Made by a program: the position numbers and the translations under genes. From Rhodobacter sp. CACIA14H1 (GTDB lineage: Bacteria > Pseudomonadota > Alphaproteobacteria > Rhodobacterales > Rhodobacteraceae), in contig AYNO01000019.1 of assembly GCA_000500915.1 (NCBI GenBank), forward strand, positions 1-35,846: a stretch of DNA of 35,846 bases, given 5' to 3'. This document shows positions 7,138-13,914 of this stretch, piece by piece. The notes below the pieces were generated by a model. That model did not search any database. It worked only from the letters and a program-made list of their open reading frames with translations, and was not told where the DNA came from. Within the stretch, counting starts at the first letter, position 1; each line of letters starts with the position of its first letter.

Positions 7138-7569
7138 ATGCATCCCGCGCTGACTGCACCGCTTGCCGTGGCCATAGCCCTGCCTGCCCTGTCCCTGCTG
7201 ACGGGGCGGGGGGCGCTGGCGCCTGTGAATGCCTCGGCCCACTGGCTGTGGCCGGAAGCGGGGCGCGACGGGTTCGACCCGCGCGAGACGCCGGTGGGGC
7301 TGGCGACCAACCTTGCGGCGGCGGCGATGTGGGGGGGCGTGATGGCGCTGGCCCTGCGGCGGACGCAGGCGCCCGTCCTGACGGCGGCGGGCGTGGCGGC
7401 GGGGGCGGCGCTGCTGGATTACGGGCTGCTGCCGCGCCGGATGTCGCCGGGATGGGAGAAGGCGCTGCCCGTGGGGGCCGTGGCGGCGGGGTTTGCCGCG
7501 CTGGCGGTGGGGATGCTGGCGGGGACGGTGGAGGAACGGGCGGAACCCCGTTTTCCGGTTTACGGGTAA
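7138..7569 (+). CDS. Hypothetical four-helix integral membrane protein
   Basis: A 143-residue protein with about four hydrophobic segments: LTAPLAVAIALPALSLLTG, LATNLAAAAMWGGVMALAL, VLTAAGVAAGAALLDYGLLP and VGAVAAGFAALAVGMLAGTV. A loop between the first two carries SAHWLWPEAGRDGFDPRETP. I do not recognise a named family. The start at 7138 follows GGAGGACCGAAAG. It has a near-consensus EcfG promoter divergent from the SFPASDPP gene and a bidirectional terminator just past its stop. It is probably a stress-induced inner-membrane protein, but the function is unknown. Confidence 0.7.
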   Translation: MHPALTAPLAVAIALPALSLLTGRGALAPVNASAHWLWPEAGRDGFDPRETPVGLATNLAAAAMWGGVMALALRRTQAPVLTAAGVAAGAALLDYGLLPRRMSPGWEKALPVGAVAAGFAALAVGMLAGTVEERAEPRFPVYG

Positions 7570-7575
7570 GCGAAA

Positions 7576-7603
7576 GCCCCGCCCCGGTTTCCCGGGGCGG
7601 GGC
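7576..7603. terminator. Bidirectional hairpin terminator
   Basis: A perfect 12-bp stem (7576-7587 with 7592-7603) around TTTC lies between the convergent stops at 7569 and 7626. On the plus strand it is followed by GTCCATTTT, so it most clearly serves the 7138-7569 gene; it can also stop transcripts from the KGG gene. Confidence 0.8.
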
Positions 7604-7625
7604 GTCCATTTTCCGTCGTCACCGG

Positions 7626-8078
7626 TCAGCGGTTGTTGTTGCCGCCGCCCGAGGACTGACCGCCCTTGCGGCCCGCTTCGGAGGCGCGGTCGCGGTCGTT
7701 CTTGAAGTTGCCGCCGGATTCCTCGCCGCCCTTGCGCCCGGCTTCGGCCGCGCGCTGCGGGTCGTTCTTGAAGTTTCCGCCGGACATCTCGCCCCCTTTG
7801 CGGCCGGCTTCGGCCGCGCGTTCGGGGTCGTTCTTGAAGTTGCCGCCCGAGACTTCGCCGCCCTTGCGCCCGGCTTCCGCCGCGCGTTCGGGATCGTTCT
7901 TGAAGTTGCCGGGGGATTCCGAGCCGCCCTTCGAGGCGATCTCGCGCTGCTTGTCGGGGTCCATCGCGGCGAAGCCGCGGCGGCTGTTGTCATCGCCGCC
8001 GGAACTGCCACCGGAGCTGCGCGAACTGCTGCCGCCGGATCCGCTGCCGCTGCCGCCGCGTTTGTCGTCTTCTGCCAT
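7626..8078 (-). CDS. KGG-repeat stress-induced protein
   Basis: A 150-residue hydrophilic, largely disordered protein of the KGG (GsiB/con-10-like) stress family. A Gly/Ser-rich leader is followed by the family core RRGFAAMDPDKQREIASKGG (about residues 33-52). Four tandem 22-residue units of the type GNFKNDPERAAEAGRKGG fill residues 58-145, and the tail is GGGNNNR. Such proteins are thought to protect cells in desiccation or osmotic stress; the mechanism is not established. The start at 8078 has GGAGGA upstream, and thirteen upstream codons are rejected. The gene follows the iron-permease-family gene by 35 bp. A near-consensus EcfG promoter overlaps the end of that gene. Confidence 0.9.
   Translation of the reverse strand: MAEDDKRGGSGSGSGGSSSRSSGGSSGGDDNSRRGFAAMDPDKQREIASKGGSESPGNFKNDPERAAEAGRKGGEVSGGNFKNDPERAAEAGRKGGEMSGGNFKNDPQRAAEAGRKGGEESGGNFKNDRDRASEAGRKGGQSSGGGNNNR
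7644..7907 (-). repeat. Four tandem 66-bp coding repeats (KGG units)
   Basis: Four in-frame 66-bp copies encode the 22-residue KGG unit. They differ at a few codons (DPER, DPER, DPQR, DRDR), as expected for an older tandem duplication inside the gene. Confidence 0.85.
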
Positions 8079-8113
8079 TCGTCGGTCCTCCTCGGGAGTA
8101 GGTGAGTGTCCTG

Positions 8114-8581
8114 TCAATCGCCGGAAGGGGTGGTTTGTTCCGGCCCGCGGGGGGCGATTTCCGTTGGCTTGCTGCGGTTTTGGGCCGGATTGCGCGGGGT
8201 TGACCTGCGCAGGCGGTCGGCCGCCTGTTTCATCTCGGCCAGCCGGAGAAGGCGGTCCGAAAGGGCGCGGAGTTCGTCATCCTCGAGGTTCTCGACACCG
8301 ATGAAGCGGTTGTCGGATTCGGTGGCGTAGATGAGTTCGTTCAGCTTGGTCTGGATGGCGCGGCTGTCGCGGTTCTGGGCGTGCTGGAGGAGGAAGACCA
8401 TCAGGAAGGTGACAATGGTGGTGCCCGTGTTGATGACGAGCTGCCAGGTCTCCGAGAAGCCGAAGAGCGGGCCGGTGGCCGCCCATGCCAGAACGGTGGC
8501 GAGGGCGAGGGTGAAGGCGGCGGGGCGGCCCGACCATTCGACCACGGCGCCCGAGAGTCGCAGGAAGGCGGTGCGGAACAT
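8114..8581 (-). CDS. Low-affinity iron permease family protein
   Basis: A 155-residue protein of the Iron_permease family (named after yeast Fet4, though the bacterial members are much shorter). There are two membrane helices at about 22-40 and 46-65 (FTLALATVLAWAATGPLFGF, then TWQLVINTGTTIVTFLMVFL). The characteristic cytoplasmic segment QHAQNRDSRAIQTKLNELIY follows, then a polar tail. Metal transport by such short proteins is not well established. It starts three bases after the stop of the alternative oxidase subunit I gene, so it belongs to that transcript. The association with a heme-copper oxidase suggests a link to metal supply, but this is inference. Confidence 0.85.
   Translation of the reverse strand: MFRTAFLRLSGAVVEWSGRPAAFTLALATVLAWAATGPLFGFSETWQLVINTGTTIVTFLMVFLLQHAQNRDSRAIQTKLNELIYATESDNRFIGVENLEDDELRALSDRLLRLAEMKQAADRLRRSTPRNPAQNRSKPTEIAPRGPEQTTPSGD
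8117..8141 (-). promoter_or_regulatory. Possible EcfG-type promoter for the KGG gene
   Basis: On the minus strand GGAAC (8141-8137), 16 bases, CGAT (8120-8117): one mismatch in the -10. It lies inside the last codons of the iron-permease-family gene and 39 bp from the KGG start, fitting stress induction of KGG separately from the oxidase genes. Confidence 0.45.
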
Positions 8582-8584
8582 GGG

Positions 8585-11080
8585 TCAGCCCGCGATGGCG
8601 AGGGAGGCGTGGGGGAAGGCCAGCACCACGATCCCCGTCACGGCCTGCCAGCGGTTCCATGTGGACAGCAGGCGCATGTCGGTGCGGCGGGCGTCGGAGA
8701 TGCGGCCCTGCAGCCTGCGGGCGATCGCGATGGCGCCGATGATGCTGCCGATGCCGCCATGGATGCAGAGCCACAGATAGAGCGCGAAGTGGGTGGCAGG
8801 CGCGGCGTGGGTGGTCGCGCCTTCGATGGTCTGCATCATGGCGATGGGGGTCAGCAGGACCGCGAGGTTCCATGTGAAGGCGCCGAGGATGTCGATCATC
8901 GCCTTGCGCCCGCGGCGGAGCGCCTTGTCGGCGGTGACGACCGCGCCGATCAGCGAGCCTGCCGTCACGAGCTGGAGTCCGGTGGGGATCTGCGGCAGGG
9001 GGGCGGCGTCCCAGTTGGGCGCGAAGGCGGTCAGGTAGAGGCAGGCGAAGACGAGCGAGGCGAGTGCGGCCGCGTCTGCGGCGATGGCGGTGCGCAGGCC
9101 ATAGACCAGCGGGCTGCGCGGGTGTTCGGTGTGTGGGGGCAGATGGGTGCCCTGCCCCGCCCCGATGCTGCCATGGTCGCGGCTGGTGGCGGGGTGCGGG
9201 GGCCACGAGGCGAGGATCGCCACGGCAAGGACGGCCAGCGCGGCGGCGAGGGTGTAGCTTTTCGCCAGCACCGCCATGACGGTGGCCGCCAGCACCAGCG
9301 CGGACCAGAGCGGACGGAAGCTGCGGGCGGGAAGGAGGATGACCTGTTCCGGTTCCGCCGTCACCGGATGGACGCCCATGGTTTCCATCCAGCCGTTGCG
9401 CGGCAGCGAGAGGTATCCGTCGCCACGCGCCGTCTGTTCGGCGATGCGGCGGGGATGCAGGGCGTCGGCGCGGCCTTTCACGGCGGGGATGGCGTCGAAG
9501 AGGTAGGGCGCGGGGGGCAGCGTGGGGGTCGCCCATTCCAGCGTCGCACCGCGCCACGGGTCCGGCGGGGAGCGGTGGGCGAAACGGGTGGAGAGCAGGA
9601 GATCGATGAAGACGGCGGCAAAGCCTGCGGCCATGACGAAGCTGCCCGCCGAGGAGACGAGGTTTGGCCATGTCCAGCCGGCATCGGCGGCGTAGCTTGC
9701 CACGCGGCGCGGCATCCCGAGCAGGCCCGTCAGGTGCATCACGCCGAAGGTCGCATTCATCCCGAGGAAGGTCAGCCAGAAGGCGGCGCGGGACAGCCAG
9801 CCTTCGGGCCTGCGCCCGGTGGCGAGCGGGAGCCAGTGGTAGAGCGCGGCGACCATGGGAAAGACGAAGCCGCCGAGAAGGACGTAATGCATGTGCGCGA
9901 CGACGAAGTGGGTGTCGTGTGCTTGGAGGTCGAAGGGGACGACGGCCAGCATTACGCCGGTCAGCCCCCCCGCCGTGAAGGTGAAGAAGAAGCCCAGAAC
10001 CCAGAGCATCGGGACGGGCAGCCTATCGCCCTTTGGCCTGCCGTTGGCGCGGGCCAGCGTGGCGATCCATGCGAAGACCTGGACACCGGTGGGAATGGCG
10101 ACCAGCAGGGAGGCCGCCGAGAACAGGCCGACTGTGCCATGGTGGATGCCTGCCGTGAACATGTGGTGTCCCCAGAGCAGGAAACTGAGCCCCGCGACCG
10201 AGAGGATCGCGCCGATCACCCAGCGGTGCGCCACGAGCGGGCGGCGGGCGAAGACGGGGACGATGGTGGAGATAACCGCGGCTGCGGGCAGGAACATGAC
10301 ATAGACTTCGGGATGGCCGAAGGACCAGAAGAGGTGCTGCCACAGGAGCGGGTCGCCGCCCCGCGCCGGATCGAAGAAGGGGACGCCCAGCGTGCGCTCT
10401 GCCTCGAGCAGGGTGGAGGCGACGATGAGGGGCGGGAATCCCAGCAGCATCATCGCGCCTACGACAAGCATGGTCCAGACCATGACGGGCATGTCCATCA
10501 GCCGCATCCCCGGCGCCCGCAGCAGAAGGACGGAGACGGTCAGTTCGACGGCGGCGGCGATGGCCGAAATCTCGACGAAGGTGATGCCGAGGAGCCAGAG
10601 GTCGGAGCCGATGCCGGGGGAAAAGGCGGACGAGGACAGCGGCGGGTAGAGGAACCAGCCTGCATCGGGGGCAAGGCCCATGCCCATGGCCGTGAGCAGG
10701 ATCAGCCCGCCGAAGAGATAGCACCAGTAGCCGAAGGCCGACAGGCGCGGAAAGGCGAGGTCGCGCGCGCCGAGCATCTTTGGCAGCAGGACCATCGCCA
10801 GACCTTCCAGCAGGGGAATGGCGAAGAGGAACATCATCACCGTGCCGTGGACGGTGAAGACCTGTGCATAGCGGCCCGGCGGCAGGAAGGCCGAGTCCGG
10901 TGTGGCAAGCTGGACGCGCAGGAGCATGGCCAGCAGCCCGCCGATGGCGAAGAAGGCCAGCGAGGTGAGGATGAAGCGCAGGCCGATGACATGGTGGTTG
11001 ACGGCGGCAAGGCGGCCGATGCCGGGTCCGGTGGCCCAGATGCGTTCCAGTTCGTCCTGATCGGCGGTGTGGTCCCTCAT
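8585..11080 (-). CDS. Cytochrome c oxidase subunit I with fused C-terminal (subunit III-like) extension
   Basis: An 831-residue heme-copper oxidase subunit. Residues 1 to about 520 are the subunit I core with all heme and CuB ligands visible: FTVHGTVMMF (low-spin heme), FGHPEVY (CuB His, D-channel Glu and the His-Tyr cross-link pair), GHHMFTAG, and HDTHFVVAHMHYV. The extension from about 590 adds roughly seven hydrophobic segments, consistent with a degenerate fused subunit III. The K-channel lysine is Gln334 (PTGVQVFAW), while the ctaD in this window keeps it (PTGIKVFSW). The D-channel entry Asp is kept (ARDLAFPR), but the downstream Asn is Ser. It overlaps the subunit II gene by 4 nt. It is probably a proton-translocating terminal oxidase with altered pumping. 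Confidence 0.88.
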   Translation of the reverse strand: MRDHTADQDELERIWATGPGIGRLAAVNHHVIGLRFILTSLAFFAIGGLLAMLLRVQLATPDSAFLPPGRYAQVFTVHGTVMMFLFAIPLLEGLAMVLLPKMLGARDLAFPRLSAFGYWCYLFGGLILLTAMGMGLAPDAGWFLYPPLSSSAFSPGIGSDLWLLGITFVEISAIAAAVELTVSVLLLRAPGMRLMDMPVMVWTMLVVGAMMLLGFPPLIVASTLLEAERTLGVPFFDPARGGDPLLWQHLFWSFGHPEVYVMFLPAAAVISTIVPVFARRPLVAHRWVIGAILSVAGLSFLLWGHHMFTAGIHHGTVGLFSAASLLVAIPTGVQVFAWIATLARANGRPKGDRLPVPMLWVLGFFFTFTAGGLTGVMLAVVPFDLQAHDTHFVVAHMHYVLLGGFVFPMVAALYHWLPLATGRRPEGWLSRAAFWLTFLGMNATFGVMHLTGLLGMPRRVASYAADAGWTWPNLVSSAGSFVMAAGFAAVFIDLLLSTRFAHRSPPDPWRGATLEWATPTLPPAPYLFDAIPAVKGRADALHPRRIAEQTARGDGYLSLPRNGWMETMGVHPVTAEPEQVILLPARSFRPLWSALVLAATVMAVLAKSYTLAAALAVLAVAILASWPPHPATSRDHGSIGAGQGTHLPPHTEHPRSPLVYGLRTAIAADAAALASLVFACLYLTAFAPNWDAAPLPQIPTGLQLVTAGSLIGAVVTADKALRRGRKAMIDILGAFTWNLAVLLTPIAMMQTIEGATTHAAPATHFALYLWLCIHGGIGSIIGAIAIARRLQGRISDARRTDMRLLSTWNRWQAVTGIVVLAFPHASLAIAG

Positions 11081-11844
11081 GGTTGCGACTCCAGCCAGCG
11101 GGCGAAGGTTTCGGGGGGCATCACCTCGACCATGAAGGGCATCCCGGGGTGGCCGATGCCGCAGTATTCGGCGCAGAGGCCTTCGTGGAAGCCGGGGGTT
11201 CCGGTGCGCAGCCACATCGTGGTCCGGTGGCCGGGGGTGGCATCGACCTTGCCCCCCAGTTGCGGCACCCAGAAGCTGTGGATGACATCCTCGGACAGGG
11301 TGGTGATCTCGATGTCGGTGGCGGCGGGAAGGCGCAGTATGCCGGGGGTGGCGGCGATGCGCGGGTGGTCCGTGTAGCGGAAGCGCCATTCCCACTGGCG
11401 GGCGGTGGCTTCGATCCTGAGGGGCGCTTCGTGGGGCGAGAAGCGGTGCATGGCGCCGCCCGTGACGGTGGCCCCCGCTGTCAGGGCGACGACGGCCGCC
11501 AGCGGCAGGGCGATGCCGCCCGCGACGAGGAAGGCGCGGTCGGGGACACGGCGGAGGAGGGCGGGGCGGAATGTGGCGACGAGTGCCAGGGCCGTGACGG
11601 CCAGCAGGACCGCGATGCCGCCGCCCAGCATGGCCCACCAGAGCCGGGCGACGGCTTCGGCGAAGGGCGATGCGGGCTGGAGCGTGGATGTGGCGGACTG
11701 GCAGCCGGTCGTCAGGAACCCCGCGCCCCCGAAGGCCGTTCGCCCTGCATGGACGACGGTGAACGATCCCCCGCGCGTGACACTGACCTGTCCGGCGCCG
11801 CGCAGATGGCCGACACGGCCTCGACCGTGGCGCTGGCCGGGCAT
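11077..11844 (-). CDS. Cytochrome c oxidase subunit II (CuA), lipoprotein-like N terminus
   Basis: The electron-entry subunit of the alternative oxidase. The mature part begins at the lipobox FLTTGC, whose Cys codon is 11703-11701, leaving 208 residues. It has two membrane helices (AMLGGGIAVLLAVTALALVA; FLVAGGIALPLAAVVALTAG) and a periplasmic cupredoxin domain. The CuA site is complete: HSFWVPQLGGKVD, then CAEYCGIGHPGM with both Cys, Glu, His and Met, so it accepts electrons from cytochrome c, not quinol. The start is unclear: no ATG, GTG or TTG lies in frame between the lipobox and the ATG at 11844, which gives an odd 47-residue leader overlapping the divergent DUF2231 gene. The stop overlaps the subunit I start as ATGA. 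Confidence 0.8.
   Translation of the reverse strand: MPGQRHGRGRVGHLRGAGQVSVTRGGSFTVVHAGRTAFGGAGFLTTGCQSATSTLQPASPFAEAVARLWWAMLGGGIAVLLAVTALALVATFRPALLRRVPDRAFLVAGGIALPLAAVVALTAGATVTGGAMHRFSPHEAPLRIEATARQWEWRFRYTDHPRIAATPGILRLPAATDIEITTLSEDVIHSFWVPQLGGKVDATPGHRTTMWLRTGTPGFHEGLCAEYCGIGHPGMPFMVEVMPPETFARWLESQP
11715..11740 (+). promoter_or_regulatory. EcfG-type promoter for DUF2231, inside the subunit II reading frame
   Basis: GGAAC (11715-11719), 17 bases, CGTT (11737-11740): a perfect match. The DUF2231 ATG at 11806 is 65 bp further; an earlier in-frame ATG at 11749 would be almost leaderless. The promoter overlaps the coding region for the subunit II signal sequence on the other strand. Confidence 0.65.
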
Positions 11845-12270
11845 CCGCTTCATGCGATGATGATACATTTCCCGATTGCCTTCGGTCTGGCCGCGCTGGC
11901 TTGCGACGGGATGCTGTGGTGGGGTGGCGATCCGTTCTGGATGCGGGCGGGGCTGTGGGCTACGGGCGGGGCCTTCCTGACGGGTGTGGCCGCCGGGGTG
12001 GTGGGCCTTGCGGAGCTGCTGCTGGTGCCGGGCATCCGGTTGCGGCTGTCGGGCTGGGCCCATGCGGTGGCGGCGACGGTCCTGATTGCCGTGCTGGGCG
12101 CGAACTGGCTGCTGCGGCTGGTCCGGCCCGAGGACGCTGTCGGGTCCGGTCTGGCGCTGTCGGCGCTGGGGGCGGTGATGACGGGGGTTGCGGGGTGGCA
12201 TGGGGGGAAGCTCATCTATCATCACGGGCTGGCGGTGCTGCCGCAGGAGGAAAGCGAGACCGAGGCCTGA
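11806..12270 (+). CDS. DUF2231 family membrane protein
   Basis: A 154-residue integral membrane protein of the DUF2231 family. It begins with the hallmark VALAGHPLHAMMIHFPIAFG, whose paired histidines could bind heme or metal. About four membrane helices follow, with GWAHAVAATVLIAVLGANWL and a C-terminal GVAGWHGGKLIYHHGLAV segment. The last has the histidine-rich GWxGGxLxYxHG pattern typical of the family. ATG 11806 is chosen because the family start lies just before the AGHPLH motif; ATG 11749 would add 19 polar residues. Transcription is probably from the EcfG promoter at 11715-11740. The gene overlaps the end of the convergent CopD-like gene by 49 bp. A role in membrane redox or metal handling is inferred. 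Confidence 0.8.
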   Translation: MADTASTVALAGHPLHAMMIHFPIAFGLAALACDGMLWWGGDPFWMRAGLWATGGAFLTGVAAGVVGLAELLLVPGIRLRLSGWAHAVAATVLIAVLGANWLLRLVRPEDAVGSGLALSALGAVMTGVAGWHGGKLIYHHGLAVLPQEESETEA

Positions 12271-12728
12271 GCCAGTTGCCGCAGGGCGCCGGGATCGAGG
12301 CAGGCGCCCAGATCGGGCAGCGCGGGTTTGGCAAGGACGGTGACGAGGACGGACAGGGCCAGACCGGAGCTGACCGAGGCGGAGGCGCGCAGGAGGTTCG
12401 GGGTCGGTGCGGCATCGGCGCCGAAGGTGGCGATGACCTGTCGCGCGGCGAGGACATGCATCACCGCAAGCCCCGCGACCAGCCAGAGCTTCAACGAGAA
12501 CCAGTCGGCGGCGAGGCGTGTCAGGCCGGCGAGGGCGAGTCCGGTGACAATGGCAAGGATCGCTGCGGGCGACAGGAGGACGAGATAGGCATGACGCGCC
12601 GCGCGGTGCAGCCTGCCCTGCGCCGCCGCGTGGCGGGCCTGCACGAGCAGGAGTGGCAGAGCGACGAGCCCTGCGATCCAGAGCGAGACGGAAAGGATGT
12701 GGATGGTCTTGAGCCAGAGCACGGCCAT
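12222..12728 (-). CDS. CopD/HemJ-like membrane protein
   Basis: A 168-residue integral membrane protein with four predicted helices. The opening WLKTIHILSVSLWIAGLVAL has the Trp-Lys-x2-His-Ile and Trp-x-Ala-Gly pattern shared by the CopD copper-resistance domain and by HemJ-type protoporphyrinogen oxidases. Later helices include YLVLLSPAAILAIVTGLALA and WLVAGLAVMHVLAARQVIAT. The start at 12728 has TGGAG seven bases upstream; an in-frame ATG at 12740 is an alternative. The C-terminal 49 bp overlap the DUF2231 gene. Proximity to heme-copper oxidase genes suggests a copper or heme role, but sequence alone cannot separate the two. Confidence 0.75.
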   Translation of the reverse strand: MAVLWLKTIHILSVSLWIAGLVALPLLLVQARHAAAQGRLHRAARHAYLVLLSPAAILAIVTGLALAGLTRLAADWFSLKLWLVAGLAVMHVLAARQVIATFGADAAPTPNLLRASASVSSGLALSVLVTVLAKPALPDLGACLDPGALRQLAQASVSLSSCGSTASP

Positions 12729-12781
12729 CGGCGACTCCATCGCTGGGCAGGTCCGGAAAGGGCCGCCGCCGGCGGGCCGGT

Positions 12782-12806
12782 GGAAGGGCGGGGTGCCGCC
12801 CCTTCC
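12782..12806 (-). terminator. Hairpin terminator of the PRC-barrel gene
   Basis: GGAAGGGCGG pairs with CCGCCCCTTCC (one bulged base) around GGTG, 16 bp past the stop at 12822 on the minus strand. Confidence 0.6.
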
Positions 12807-12821
12807 GGAAGTGCGGGAGCG

Positions 12822-13775
12822 TCAGCCGCCCGAGCCGGTGGTGCCTTCGGTTCCGGTGCCCGTGCCGGTGCCGGTATCCGTGCCCGTGCCCGTATCCGTG
12901 CCGGTGCCGGTGTCAGTACCGGTGCCGGTGTCGGTACCGGTGCCTGTCGAGGTGCCGGTATCCGTCGAGGTGCCGGTCGCGGTCCCCGTATCGGTCGTGG
13001 TCCCGGTGCCGGTGGTGCTGCCGCTGCCCGCCGCGCCCAGCGTCGAGGGATCGTCGGCGTCGAATTCCGGCAGGCCTTCGAGCTGGTCCTTGGTCCAGGG
13101 CAGATAGACGCGGAGGTCGTTGCTGCCGTCGCGGAAGACCTGCAGTTCGTTCAGCGGGACGGCCACGGTATGGGCGCCGATGCCGAGGAAGCCGCCCACA
13201 TCCAGCACGACATGGGTGATCTGGCCCTGGGTATCGACGGTCTGGCCTTCCGCGACCCCGGTTCCGGCCTCGGTCGAGACGGAGCCGTCTGCCACGGCGC
13301 CCGAATCGGTACCGGGTTCGGCGGTGCCGTCCGTATCGGTCATGTCGGTCGCGGTGTCGGCGGTTTCATCGGCCATTTCGCCAGCGGTATCCGCCGTGCC
13401 ATCGACCACGCCTTCGGTTGCCGTATCGGCGCCCGCATCGGCGTCGATGCCGACAGTCGTGTCGGTCCCCGTCCCCGTTGCCGCGCCGGAAACCGTGCCC
13501 GATGTGCTGCTGTCGAAGACGAAATCGGTGATTTCGCCGACGGATTCGCCATTCGCGTCATAGATCGTCGCGCCGCGCAGTTCTTCGGCGGTCAGGGCAG
13601 AGTTTTCGAACTGGGTATAGCCTTCGGGCGGCGTGACCGTTCCGGACATGCCCGTGTCGGTGGTGCCCGTGGCGGTGCTGTCGGTCGCAGAGCCGGTCCC
13701 CGTATCGGTCTGCGCATGGAGCGGCACAGCCGCGATCAGGCTGACCAGTGCGGTCGTCAGAAGCAGATTCTTCAT
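12822..13775 (-). CDS. Secreted PRC-barrel protein split by a low-complexity insertion
   Basis: A 317-residue exported protein. Residues 1-22 are a Sec signal peptide ending LHAQ. The first PRC-barrel half is at about 63-88 (ELRGATIYDANGESVGEITD). Residues 89-180 are an acidic Thr/Asp/Ala/Gly-rich insert with TADTA and TDT repeats. The second half resumes at about 181-238 (QGQITHVVLDVGGFLGIGAH, then VAVPLNELQVF). The tail 249-317 is an almost pure Gly-Thr-Asp repeat. PRC-barrel proteins of this secreted type are common in Rhodobacterales and of unknown role. AAAGGA precedes the start. A weak EcfG-like match (CGAAC-N16-TGTT, 13865-13841 on the minus strand) lies 66 bp upstream, and a terminator follows. 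Confidence 0.8.
   Translation of the reverse strand: MKNLLLTTALVSLIAAVPLHAQTDTGTGSATDSTATGTTDTGMSGTVTPPEGYTQFENSALTAEELRGATIYDANGESVGEITDFVFDSSTSGTVSGAATGTGTDTTVGIDADAGADTATEGVVDGTADTAGEMADETADTATDMTDTDGTAEPGTDSGAVADGSVSTEAGTGVAEGQTVDTQGQITHVVLDVGGFLGIGAHTVAVPLNELQVFRDGSNDLRVYLPWTKDQLEGLPEFDADDPSTLGAAGSGSTTGTGTTTDTGTATGTSTDTGTSTGTGTDTGTGTDTGTGTDTGTGTDTGTGTGTGTEGTTGSGG
12844..12990 (-). repeat. Low-complexity coding repeat (Gly-Thr-Asp tail)
   Basis: Tandem variants of GTGCCGGTATCC and GTGCCCGTATCC encode TGTDTGTG-like protein repeats. The units are imperfect, so the array is probably variable in copy number between strains. Confidence 0.75.
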
Positions 13776-13914
13776 CTGGACGTTCCTTTCTCATCGGATT
13801 GCTGTCCGCATGGCCCGGGAGCGTGGGCCTGCCCGTCCCCAACACCCAACTTGGAAAAAGGTTCGCTGCCCGCATTGCTTATTGGTCCGCTTGCGGCGGC
13901 AACGCGCCGAGCCG

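Noticed and set aside
8381-11377. A 998-codon plus-strand open frame opposite the oxidase subunit I gene
   Set aside because: It is rich in Gly, Glu and Arg without domains and lies wholly antisense to a conserved heme-copper oxidase with all its ligands.
11749-11805. Earlier ATG for the DUF2231 gene
   Set aside because: It would add 19 polar residues before the family's usual start and leave almost no leader after the promoter at 11737-11740. It remains possible as a leaderless start.
8585-11844. Quinol oxidase assignment for the alternative oxidase
   Set aside because: Subunit II keeps every CuA ligand, so cytochrome c is the expected donor.
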